This document shows positions 1 to 5,499 of a stretch of DNA of 5,513 nt, one piece after another. Position numbers and translations under genes: made by a program. Origin of the DNA: Roseomonas sp. (GTDB lineage Bacteria; Pseudomonadota; Alphaproteobacteria; Acetobacterales; Acetobacteraceae); contig JADCFR010000332.1 in the NCBI GenBank assembly GCA_020249415.1, positions 1 through 5,513 of the forward strand. The letters run 5' to 3'. The notes beneath the pieces were generated by a model. It had not been told where the DNA came from, did no database searches, and saw nothing but the letters and a program-made list of their open reading frames with translations. The first letter of the stretch is position 1, and each line of letters starts with the position of its first letter.

Positions 1-54
1 CATGCCGTTCTGTTAGCGCTTTCGGCGGTCAGCACGCAATTTTCTTTGTCGGCG

Positions 55-1464
55 TCAGGAAAGCCGATCCGCCCCATGTGGCGCCCCGGCCAGTTCATTG
101 ACGGTAATCGGCTTATAGGGCGCGCGGGGGCGGAAATGCCCCACCTCCTCCACCGGCACGCTCCGCGTTTCCGCAATCACCGCCGCCACCGTCGGCCCGC
201 AAAGCCGCCCCTGGCAGGGACCCATGCCGCAGCGCAAATAGGCCTTGGCCTGGTTGGGGCCAGTTGCGCCAATCGCCGCCGCCCAGCGGAGCGCACCCGC
301 CGTCACTTCCTCACACCGGCAGATGATGGTGGATTCTTCAGGCGGCGCCAGGATTTCCTGCGATGGCGCGTAAAGCGCATCCAAAAAAGGGCGCAGCGCA
401 CGGGCCTGCAATAGCGCATCCGCACTGGCTTCCGCCCGGAAATCCCGATCCGCGTGCGAAATGCGACCAAGCCGGAGCCCGGCATCAAGCGCCGCCAATT
501 GCCCCGCCGCCACGGCGGCTTCCCAGCCACCAATCACCGCACCATCGCCCGCGACCGCAATCCGCGCATGGGAAGACGCGCCGAAAACATCAAGCTTGGG
601 CCGCCAGCAAAGCTGCTGTGAATCCCAGCCATGTTCCAAGCCAATCGCCATGGAAATATGCGTGGAAGGCATGACGCCTTCATGCAGCAGCAGCGTATCG
701 CAAGCTTCGTAGCCACCTTCAAAGCGCAGCCCCTGCACCCGCGGGCTGCCTTCCGCGCGCAAATGCTTCGCCCCCGTAATTACCCGCATGCCGGACTGAC
801 GCGCCTTCAGGATCAGCCCAATGCCTTTGGCAAGCTGCGCAAAGCCGCTGAAAATCCCGCCCTGTTCAAGCGCCGTGCGCAGAATGGGTTGGGTGCGCGT
901 TTCCACCAGCACTGGCAATACACCCGCGCGGATCAATTGATTGGCGAGCAGCCATATCAGCGGCCCCTGCCCTGCCAGCACCACCTTGCCCGATGGCACC
1001 ATGCCAGCAGTTTTCAGCGCAATCTGCGCTGCCCCGGCGGACATCACCCCAGGCAACGTCCAGCCCGGAATGGGCACGGGCCTTTCCTGCGCCCCGGTCG
1101 CGAGCAGAATACGCTCGGCGACGAAATCTATACTTTCACCCTGACGGGAAACCGAAAGCGTGCCCGTATCGGGATCCAGCATCCAAAGCGTGGCGCCGGG
1201 ACGATAGGTGATATCCAGCGCGCGAAACCGCGCGATCAGATCAAGGCCCGGCGCCATGTCACGCGCCAAGGCTGGATCGGCGCCGGCCAATTCGGCAGCG
1301 CGAAAGACCTGCCCGCCAGGTGCCGCGTTTTCATCCACCACCAGGACAGAAAGCCCGCATTCCCGTGCAGTGATGGCGGCCGCCATGCCAGCCGGCCCGG
1401 CACCAATAATGGCCAAGTCAAACTTGTTTGGTGCCGCGCTTGTCTTGACGGGCACCAGGCTCAT
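55..1464 (-). CDS. FAD/NAD(P)-binding oxidoreductase with C-terminal BFD-like [2Fe-2S] domain (HcnB/OoxA-type alpha subunit of an amine dehydrogenase)
   Basis: Seen: 469 residues. An N-terminal FAD Rossmann motif GAGPAG lies at residues 21-26, followed by an acidic residue at the end of the second strand (D44/E45) and a GGQ turn at 50-52. ATGAQERP (122-129) is the usual second FAD-contact segment, and a second dinucleotide motif GQGP lies at 165-168. The C-terminus has a BFD-like cluster site: C382-x-C384, then C412, C417 and C422 in the stretch RCGMGPCQGRLCG. A tail with PYKPITVNELA follows. Known: this architecture and length fit HcnB, opine oxidase subunit A and the alpha subunit of D-hydroxyproline dehydrogenase. 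Those proteins pass electrons from a DAO-type partner. The start is supported by GGGAGGT at 1471-1477 on the minus strand, 6 nt before ATG, and by a 4-base ATGA overlap with the [2Fe-2S] gene. It is the last complete gene of the minus operon. The family is certain; the substrate is unknown. Confidence 0.93.
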   Translation of the reverse strand: MSLVPVKTSAAPNKFDLAIIGAGPAGMAAAITARECGLSVLVVDENAAPGGQVFRAAELAGADPALARDMAPGLDLIARFRALDITYRPGATLWMLDPDTGTLSVSRQGESIDFVAERILLATGAQERPVPIPGWTLPGVMSAGAAQIALKTAGMVPSGKVVLAGQGPLIWLLANQLIRAGVLPVLVETRTQPILRTALEQGGIFSGFAQLAKGIGLILKARQSGMRVITGAKHLRAEGSPRVQGLRFEGGYEACDTLLLHEGVMPSTHISMAIGLEHGWDSQQLCWRPKLDVFGASSHARIAVAGDGAVIGGWEAAVAAGQLAALDAGLRLGRISHADRDFRAEASADALLQARALRPFLDALYAPSQEILAPPEESTIICRCEEVTAGALRWAAAIGATGPNQAKAYLRCGMGPCQGRLCGPTVAAVIAETRSVPVEEVGHFRPRAPYKPITVNELAGAPHGADRLS

Positions 1465-1757
1465 CGCGGCACCTCCCGCGCGCCATGCTGGCGGGCGATG
1501 CGCATGCCGGCAGCGACCGGCACCATGCAGGCTTGCCGGTTCGCGACACCGTCAATCTCGGCCAGGCAATCGAAGCAAACGCCCATCATGCACCAGGGCA
1601 AGCGCGGGCTGCCGGAGACCGCCGTTTCACGCATGGCCGGCAGGCCCGCAATGAGCATGGCGGCAGCGGCGCTGCTGCCTTCCGGCACCATCAGGGCACG
1701 GCCTTCGACAAAAACCTGCACCGTCTCCGGACGATGATCGGGGCGCGTGCGAAACAT
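1461..1757 (-). CDS. Small (2Fe-2S)-binding subunit, HcnA/hydroxyproline dehydrogenase gamma-like
   Basis: Seen: 98 residues with a plant-ferredoxin-type cluster motif, C56-x4-C61-x2-C64-x12-C77, in the sequence WCMMGVCFDC...QAC. A short N-terminal beta segment (VQVFVEGR, then VPEGSSAAAAML) is typical of the fold. Known: stand-alone proteins of about 100 residues with this motif are the small subunit of hydrogen cyanide synthase (HcnA) and of related heteromeric amino-acid or imino-acid dehydrogenases, where they relay electrons between the flavin subunits. The gene starts on the A of the preceding stop codon (TGATG) and ends inside the next start (ATGA). No clear Shine-Dalgarno sequence precedes it, so translation is probably coupled to the upstream DAO-type gene. 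Its position between two flavoprotein genes supports a single three-subunit complex. The order here is DAO, Fe-S, FAD/BFD, whereas hcn clusters run A (Fe-S), B (FAD/BFD), C (DAO). Confidence 0.92.
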   Translation of the reverse strand: MFRTRPDHRPETVQVFVEGRALMVPEGSSAAAAMLIAGLPAMRETAVSGSPRLPWCMMGVCFDCLAEIDGVANRQACMVPVAAGMRIARQHGAREVPR

Positions 1758-2860
1758 CAGAAGCGCTTTGCCGAAAATGGCGCAAGGAAGGGATCAAGTT
1801 CTCCGCGCGCAATCATGGGTGCCAGCAGCTTCCCATGCGCGGCGGCCAGCGTGACACCGGAATGGCAATTCGCCGTGAAGGCGCCGGGCAGGGTTTCGGA
1901 TTGGTCATAAATCGGCAGCCCATCAGGCGACATGACGCGCAGCGCAGACCAGGCGCGCACCACATTCAGCTTGCCAATCCAGGGAAAACAGAGCGCCGCG
2001 CGATGGGCGATCTCCGCCATCACCGGCTGGGATTGGCGTGTGTCAAACCCCACTTCCTCCACGCTATCGCCCAGCATGATGCTGCCCTCTCCGGTTTGGC
2101 GAATGGTGGTGGTGGGCATGGGCAGGGCAGCGCGCGTGCGTTCCGTCACCAGCACCTGACCGCGCTGCGGGCGCACCGGTGCCTTCAGGCCGAAATGCGT
2201 GGCAAGTGTTGCATTGCCAAGGCCAGCCGCCAGCACCGCGCGTTCCGCCTGAATGGTGCCGAGATTGGTTTTCAGCAGGAAATTACGCGGCGCCGTCGCG
2301 ACGCCCATGATCTTCACATTGGGCAAATAGACCCCGCCAAGCGCCGCAAACCCGTGATGCAGGCTACGGAGAAGCGCCAAAGGGCTGACATGCCCGTCAT
2401 AGGGCGTGAAGGAGGCACCCACCACGGCGGGGCCAAGGCCGGGCAGCATCTCACGCGCTTCCCGCGCATCCAGCATGCGATAGTCAAAGCCGTAATTGCC
2501 CGCTTCGCGCTTCATCTGTTCCAGGCGCTCGGCGCGTTCATTCATTTCCCGGTCGGAAAGGCATAAATGGAGGCCGCCCGGCTGCGACAGGCCAAGGGAT
2601 TGGCCGGTCTGCTTGGCCAGATCATCTGCCAATGCTGCCCAACTTTCCGCCGATTGGCGCGTCCAGCGCTGATACCAGGGCGCACCGAGCCCCTTGGATT
2701 GCACCCAAACCAGGCCGAAATTCCCGCGGCTGGCGCGATAAGCAGCGTCACCTTCATCCAGCAGCGCAACCGATAGCCCTTCGCGCCGGAGGCCCCAGGC
2801 AATGGCGGAGCCCACCAGCCCGCCACCAATCACCATTGCGTCGAAGCGTCTCGCGGTCAT
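1757..2860 (-). CDS. DAO-family FAD-dependent oxidoreductase (OoxB/HcnC-like beta subunit)
   Basis: Seen: 367 residues. The N-terminal FAD motif is G12-G-G-L-V-G17, with D35/E36 at the end of the second strand for ribose binding. SRGNFG follows at 44-49, a flavin-proximal segment common in the DAO fold. AAGLGN (211-216) is the second FAD contact, PDGLPIYD lies at 312-319 and the C-terminal NCHSGVTLAAAHGKLLA block at 331-347. Known: DAO-fold proteins oxidise amino acids or secondary amines at FAD. In HcnC, OoxB and D-hydroxyproline dehydrogenase beta this is the substrate-oxidising subunit. From memory, 367 residues is closer to opine oxidase and hydroxyproline-type subunits than to HcnC (about 417). 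The ATG is chosen because the Rossmann strand begins within a few residues and no in-frame start lies nearby upstream. The ribosome binding site is weak. The gene follows the SDR gene by 43 nt and overlaps the Fe-S gene by one base. Confidence 0.92.
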   Translation of the reverse strand: MTARRFDAMVIGGGLVGSAIAWGLRREGLSVALLDEGDAAYRASRGNFGLVWVQSKGLGAPWYQRWTRQSAESWAALADDLAKQTGQSLGLSQPGGLHLCLSDREMNERAERLEQMKREAGNYGFDYRMLDAREAREMLPGLGPAVVGASFTPYDGHVSPLALLRSLHHGFAALGGVYLPNVKIMGVATAPRNFLLKTNLGTIQAERAVLAAGLGNATLATHFGLKAPVRPQRGQVLVTERTRAALPMPTTTIRQTGEGSIMLGDSVEEVGFDTRQSQPVMAEIAHRAALCFPWIGKLNVVRAWSALRVMSPDGLPIYDQSETLPGAFTANCHSGVTLAAAHGKLLAPMIARGELDPFLAPFSAKRF

Positions 2861-2903
2861 GACACGGCCCGGTTTACGCGCTTTCGGTTAAGGAAAGATG
2901 CGA
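2861..2903 (-). other. 43-bp gap between the SDR and dehydrogenase genes, with a weak hairpin
   Basis: The gap contains a perfect 5-bp inverted repeat, CTTTC at 2881-2885 and GAAAG at 2893-2897, with a 7-base loop. The stem is AT-leaning and no T run follows it on the minus strand, so it is not a convincing terminator. Read-through from the SDR into the dehydrogenase genes is expected. The DAO-type gene has no good Shine-Dalgarno sequence in this gap. Confidence 0.25.
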
Positions 2904-3653
2904 TCAGCGCCCGCCACCCACCTGCAGGCAGGCCGCCGTCACATAGGATGCGGCGTCTGAGGCGAGGAACAGGATGCATTCTGCCACTTCTTCTGGCTTG
3001 CCGGGCCGGCCCATCGGAACCAGCGGGCCAAGCCGCGCAAGCCGGTCCGGCGCGCCGCCCCGGGCATGGATTTCCGTTTCAATCAGGCCAGGATTGACCG
3101 CATTCACCCGCATGCCTTCCTGCGCCACTTCGCGCGCCAAGCCGATGGTGAGCGTATCCACGGCTGCCTTGCTCGCGGCGTAATGAACATATTCCCCTGC
3201 ACTGCCGAGTTCTGACGCGCGGGAGGAAACATTCACAATCGCGCCCCCCTTGCCGCCATGCTTGGTGGACATGCGCTTCACCGCTTCACGGCAGAACATG
3301 GCAAGGCCGGTGACATTGGCGCCCATGGTATTGGCCCAGCCGGCATGGGTAATGTCTTCCAACCGCCCGCGCGGTCCGGTGCCGCCGGCATTATTCACCA
3401 GCACATCAATCCGCCCGAAATGCTGCATGACCGCTTCAAAGGCGGCAATCGCATGCGCCTCATCCTCAACCGAGCCTTGCAGCAGCAGCACCTTCGCCCC
3501 CGCCGCTTCGCAATCACGCTGCACCGCTTCGGCGCTGGCGCGATCCTGCTGGTAGGTCAGGCATAAATCATAGCCGCGGGCGGCGGCCATGCGCGCGGTG
3601 GCCGCGCCAATGCCGCGCCCGGCGCCGGTGATCAGCATGGTTTTTCTGGACAT
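2904..3653 (-). CDS. SDR-family oxidoreductase, classical FabG-like, probably NADP(H)-dependent
   Basis: Seen: 249 residues, the normal length for a classical short-chain dehydrogenase/reductase. The cofactor motif T9-G-A-G-R-G-I-G16 and the N87-N-A-G90 motif are present. The catalytic tetrad is N113, S144, Y158 and K162 (YAASK), and NPG lies at 187-189. R13 precedes the second glycine of the nucleotide motif, and there is no acidic residue at the end of the second strand (LTYQQ). By the general rule for SDRs this favours NADP(H) over NAD(H). Known: such enzymes reduce or oxidise carbonyl/hydroxyl groups, and the substrate is not predictable from motifs. The start has AAGGGGAG at 3659-3666 on the minus strand, 5 nt before ATG. 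It is the first gene of the minus operon, 43 nt ahead of the dehydrogenase subunits. It may process the product or the substrate of that complex (inference). Confidence 0.92.
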   Translation of the reverse strand: MSRKTMLITGAGRGIGAATARMAAARGYDLCLTYQQDRASAEAVQRDCEAAGAKVLLLQGSVEDEAHAIAAFEAVMQHFGRIDVLVNNAGGTGPRGRLEDITHAGWANTMGANVTGLAMFCREAVKRMSTKHGGKGGAIVNVSSRASELGSAGEYVHYAASKAAVDTLTIGLAREVAQEGMRVNAVNPGLIETEIHARGGAPDRLARLGPLVPMGRPGKPEEVAECILFLASDAASYVTAACLQVGGGR

Positions 3654-3658
3654 GGGCT

Positions 3659-3666
3659 CTCCCCTT
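3659..3666 (-). promoter_or_regulatory. Ribosome binding site of the minus-strand SDR gene
   Basis: Read on the minus strand this is AAGGGGAG, ending 5 nt before the ATG at 3653-3651. It is the best Shine-Dalgarno match at the head of this operon and fixes the SDR start. Confidence 0.6.
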
Positions 3667-3679
3667 TGTTTTCGGTCGC

Positions 3680-3685
3680 TTTATG
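3680..3685 (-). promoter_or_regulatory. Candidate -10 element of the minus operon promoter
   Basis: Read on the minus strand this is CATAAA, a 4/6 match to TATAAT. It lies in one of the few AT-richer spots of the divergent region, 17 bp downstream of the candidate -35 element. It is correctly placed upstream of the SDR start codon at 3653. Confidence 0.3.
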
Positions 3686-3702
3686 GCATGGGATGGCGGG
3701 CT

Positions 3703-3708
3703 TGCCGA
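3703..3708 (-). promoter_or_regulatory. Candidate -35 element of the minus operon promoter
   Basis: Read on the minus strand this is TCGGCA, a 4/6 match to TTGACA. It lies exactly 17 bp upstream of a possible -10 element at 3680-3685. The pair would start a transcript near 3673, leaving a leader of about 20 nt that includes the SDR ribosome binding site. The match was found by eye and the elements are degenerate, so this is only a candidate. Confidence 0.3.
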
Positions 3709-3709
3709 T

Positions 3710-3724
3710 ACCCGCGCGGCGGGT
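3710..3724. promoter_or_regulatory. Perfect 6-bp dyad in the divergent intergenic region (possible operator)
   Basis: The sequence ACCCGC-GCG-GCGGGT is a perfect inverted repeat with 6-bp arms and a 3-base centre. It lies immediately upstream of the candidate minus-strand -35 element and 25 bases before the small plus-strand ORF. It could be a regulator site shared by both directions, or a small RNA hairpin in the plus transcript. A GC-rich palindrome of this size can arise by chance, and no regulator gene lies in the window. Confidence 0.3.
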
Positions 3725-3738
3725 GAGCATCAGGGAAC

Positions 3739-3744
3739 AGGAGG
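3739..3744 (+). promoter_or_regulatory. Strong Shine-Dalgarno sequence ahead of a small ORF
   Basis: AGGAGG is a consensus Shine-Dalgarno core, 5 nt before the ATG at 3750. It is stronger than the site of any other gene in this window, which argues that ribosomes start here although the following frame has only 36 codons. Confidence 0.6.
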
Positions 3745-3749
3745 CCACC

Positions 3750-3860
3750 ATGACCCCATTTTCGCCCACCAGCTTCAAGCCGCTGACCTTTCATGATGCC
3801 GTGCCGCGCTTTCCAGCGCTGCAACACACATCCGCGCAGGCGCAAAACAGGAAAGGCTGA
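3750..3860 (+). CDS. 36-residue small ORF: leader peptide or remnant of a larger gene's N-terminus
   Basis: Seen: an ATG 5 nt after a consensus AGGAGG opens 36 codons. The peptide begins MTPFSPTSFKPLTFHDAVPR and ends SAQAQNRKG. The stop codon lies 3 nt before the start of the SDR gene, and the SDR ribosome binding site sits inside the ORF's last codons, so translational coupling is possible. The frame is open further upstream to an ATG at 3666, but that start has no ribosome binding site and overlaps the other operon's leader. There is no signal peptide, membrane segment, or run of one amino acid as in attenuator peptides. The LTFHDAVPRF segment resembles, from memory, the first residues of amidase-signature enzymes, where a conserved body of over 400 residues would follow. 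That body is absent. It may therefore be a deletion remnant that still drives the downstream genes. Function is unassigned. Confidence 0.4.
   Translation: MTPFSPTSFKPLTFHDAVPRFPALQHTSAQAQNRKG
3849..3856 (+). promoter_or_regulatory. Ribosome binding site of the plus-strand SDR, inside the small ORF
   Basis: AGGAAAGG lies 7 nt before the ATG at 3864 and within the final codons of the upstream small ORF. A ribosome finishing the small ORF would cover this site, the arrangement expected for translational coupling. Confidence 0.55.
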
Positions 3861-3863
3861 AAA

Positions 3864-4634
3864 ATGACACGCAATCTGGAGGGCAAGAGCGCGCTCGTGA
3901 CTGGCGGTGCCTCTGGCATAGGGCGCGCGACCGCGCTCGCTTTCGCGCGCGAGGGTGCGCGGGTGGCGGTGGCAGATATTCTGGAGGAAGCCGCGCAACG
4001 CACTGTCGCCGAGATCAAGGCGATGGGTGGCCAAGCGCTCGCCATCGCCTGTGATGTCACGGATGATGACGCGGTAAAAGCCATGATCGCCGCGACCGTG
4101 GATGCCTTTGGTGGCCTTGACTGCGCCTTCAACAATGCCGGCATCGCGCCGTATCAGGTGAATGCCGGGGGGCAGAAAATCGCGGATGTCGCGCCCGAAG
4201 CATGGCGCCGCTTGATTGATGTAAATCTGACTGGCGTTTGGCTATGCCTGAGGCATGAAGTGGCACAAATGCGCGCGCAGGGTTCGGGCGGCGTCATCAT
4301 CAATACGGCCTCGATCCTCGGGTTGATCGGATCGGCTACCTCCTCTGCCTATGTTGCGGCAAAGCATGGTGTGGTGGGTCTCACGAAGACAGCGGCCGCA
4401 GACCATGCCGAGGATAATATCCGCGTCAATGCGGTTTGCCCAGGCTATATCGAGACAGCAATGACCGAGGAGACGATGCGCCGGCGCGGTGAGCGCATTC
4501 TGGCGCGCGTGCCCATGGCGCGCATGGGCCAGGCAAATGAGATTGCCGAAGCGGTGGTATGGCTTTGCAGCCCGAAAGCGAGCTTTGTGACGGGTGTCTC
4601 CTGGGCGGTGGATGGCGGCTATACGGCGATTTGA
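3864..4634 (+). CDS. SDR-family oxidoreductase, classical type, probably NAD(H)-dependent
   Basis: Seen: 256 residues with the nucleotide motif T13-G-G-A-S-G-I-G20 and D38 at the end of the second strand, the usual NAD(H) determinant. D64-V65 forms the adenine-ring contact and NNAG lies at 90-93. The catalytic tetrad is N121, S150, Y163 and K167 (YVAAK). PG at 193-194 and the C-terminal VDGGY at 249-253 complete the fold. Known: this subgroup includes 3-oxoacyl-ACP reductase-like, 3-hydroxyacyl-CoA and secondary alcohol dehydrogenases, and substrate cannot be told from motifs. The start has AGGAAAGG 7 nt upstream. The gene is followed 76 nt later by a crotonase-fold gene on the same strand. 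An NAD-linked SDR beside an enoyl-CoA isomerase/hydratase suggests a beta-oxidation-like step on a CoA ester (inference). It is clearly not a recent copy of the minus-strand SDR, since cofactor pocket and loops differ. Confidence 0.93.
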   Translation: MTRNLEGKSALVTGGASGIGRATALAFAREGARVAVADILEEAAQRTVAEIKAMGGQALAIACDVTDDDAVKAMIAATVDAFGGLDCAFNNAGIAPYQVNAGGQKIADVAPEAWRRLIDVNLTGVWLCLRHEVAQMRAQGSGGVIINTASILGLIGSATSSAYVAAKHGVVGLTKTAAADHAEDNIRVNAVCPGYIETAMTEETMRRRGERILARVPMARMGQANEIAEAVVWLCSPKASFVTGVSWAVDGGYTAI

Positions 4635-4653
4635 CGCACTTCCTGAAGCGGGC

Positions 4654-4701
4654 ATGATTGCCCCAAGGATTGCCGCTGCCATCCCGCCCATTTCTGTTTG
4701 A
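4654..4701 (+). other. 15-codon open frame in the SDR-crotonase gap (doubtful)
   Basis: An ATG opens 15 codons (MIAPRIAAAIPPISV) and its stop overlaps the crotonase Shine-Dalgarno sequence GAGGAA. This is the same layout as the small ORF ahead of the SDR. However, only a weak GAAGCGGG lies upstream, and a frame this short is expected by chance. The same 76-bp gap also has an imperfect inverted repeat (4648-4654 with 4671-4676, one bulged G) without a T run, so no convincing terminator. The two plus-strand genes are probably co-transcribed. Confidence 0.15.
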
Positions 4702-4705
4702 GGAA
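4700..4705 (+). promoter_or_regulatory. Ribosome binding site of the crotonase-fold gene
   Basis: GAGGAA lies 5 nt before the ATG at 4711 and decides that start. The protein then begins with the short beta strand expected of the family. Confidence 0.6.
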
Positions 4706-4710
4706 CGCCA

Positions 4711-5499
4711 ATGTCTGAAATTGAGATAACCGATGATGCGGGGCTGCGCATCATTCGCCTGAACCGCCCGGAGAAGAAAAATGCCCTCACGCGCGCCATG
4801 TATAGCGCGATGGCAGTGGCGTTGCGGGAGGCTGCAACCACGCCTGCCATTCGCGCCATTCTGATCACGGGCGGTGATGCCTGTTTTACCTCCGGCAATG
4901 ATGTCGCGGATTTCCGGGCGCGCGGGGAACAGCAGGCGGAAGTGCCCTCCCCGGCGCGGGAAATGCTGGCGGCCCTTGGTGAATGCCCGAAGCCTGTGGT
5001 GGCAGCGGTGGCGGGGTACGCGATTGGCATTGGCACCACGCTGCTTTTGCATTGTGACTTGGTCTATGCGGGGGATAACGCCATCTTCCGCATGCCTTTC
5101 GTGGATTTGGGGTTGTGTCCGGAAGGCGGTTCATCCCTGCTGGTGCCGATGCGGGGCGGGCAATTGCTTGCCAATGAATTGCTGATGCTGGGCGATGCCT
5201 TTGCGCCGGACGTCGCCTTGCGTGCCGGCATCATCAATGCCGTGGTGCCCGCCGCAGAATTGCTGGCGTATTCGGAAGCCAAGGCGCGCGCCTTGGCGGC
5301 CAAGCCGCCGGCGGCCATGGCGCAAACCAAGGCGCTGCTCAGGCGTGCCGATGCGGTGCGCATTGCCGAACACATGCAGGTGGAATTCGCCGCCTTCGGC
5401 GCGCTGTTGCGCGGGCCGGAAGCGGCGGAAGCGGTTGCGGCGTTTCAGGAAAAGCGCAAGCCGGATTTCTCGCGCTTTTTCGCGGGCGGTAAGGGCTGA
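4711..5499 (+). CDS. Crotonase-fold protein, ECI2/Eci1-like enoyl-CoA isomerase rather than hydratase
   Basis: Seen: 262 residues, the usual crotonase length. LNRPEKKNALT (17-27) is the N-terminal family block. FTSGNDVADF (59-68) and AGYAIGIGTTLLLHCD (101-116) supply the two oxyanion-hole segments, with backbone positions near S61 and I107. Aligned by eye to rat mitochondrial enoyl-CoA hydratase, the position of catalytic Glu144 is T110 and that of Glu164 is F130, so both hydratase acids are missing. E138, in LGLCPEGGSS, sits where peroxisomal ECI2 and yeast Eci1 carry their single catalytic glutamate and where PaaG has an aspartate. SGND and GI-x-x-T-L-L also match ECI2. Known: those enzymes shift a double bond between the 3 and 2 positions of enoyl-CoA. 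The C-terminus KRKPDFSRFF is common in bacterial members. The gene follows the NAD-type SDR by 76 nt, so a shared acyl-CoA pathway is likely (inference). Automatic annotation would probably call it enoyl-CoA hydratase. Confidence 0.92.
   Translation: MSEIEITDDAGLRIIRLNRPEKKNALTRAMYSAMAVALREAATTPAIRAILITGGDACFTSGNDVADFRARGEQQAEVPSPAREMLAALGECPKPVVAAVAGYAIGIGTTLLLHCDLVYAGDNAIFRMPFVDLGLCPEGGSSLLVPMRGGQLLANELLMLGDAFAPDVALRAGIINAVVPAAELLAYSEAKARALAAKPPAAMAQTKALLRRADAVRIAEHMQVEFAAFGALLRGPEAAEAVAAFQEKRKPDFSRFFAGGKG

Noticed and set aside
1..35. A possible start of the next minus-strand gene (GTG at 33-35, or ATG at 1-3).
   Set aside because: The GTG frame stays open to the window edge, but only 11 codons are visible, the Shine-Dalgarno sequence is weak and nothing identifies a product. 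Positions 1-54 show no terminator, so the operon may continue leftwards.
631..1737. A 368-codon plus-strand frame opposite the FAD/BFD and [2Fe-2S] genes.
   Set aside because: The translation is rich in Arg, His, Gln and Pro with no domain, and it covers two well-supported minus-strand genes. It is a shadow frame.
1835..2566. A 243-codon plus-strand frame opposite the DAO-type gene.
   Set aside because: It has shadow composition (His, Arg and Gln rich), no motif, and complete overlap with a clear FAD-dependent oxidoreductase.
55..2860. Naming the three genes hcnA, hcnB and hcnC (hydrogen cyanide synthase).
   Set aside because: The gene order differs, the DAO subunit is shorter than HcnC, and the same subunit set serves opine and hydroxyproline oxidation. 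Nothing in the sequence points to glycine.
2878..2887. GCGCTTTCGG occurs here and again at 16-25, both just outside minus-strand genes.
   Set aside because: Two copies of a 10-base GC-rich word in 5.5 kb are weak evidence. There is no symmetry or regular spacing, so I did not call it a repeat or a site.
4657..4676. GATTGCC occurs twice in the gap before the crotonase gene.
   Set aside because: Two 7-base copies are too short and too few to mean anything without conservation data.
4242..5039. A 265-codon minus-strand frame running through the SDR, the gap and the crotonase gene.
   Set aside because: It lies opposite two genes with intact family motifs, has no recognisable domain and shows the Arg/Ala/Pro-rich composition of an antisense shadow in GC-rich DNA.
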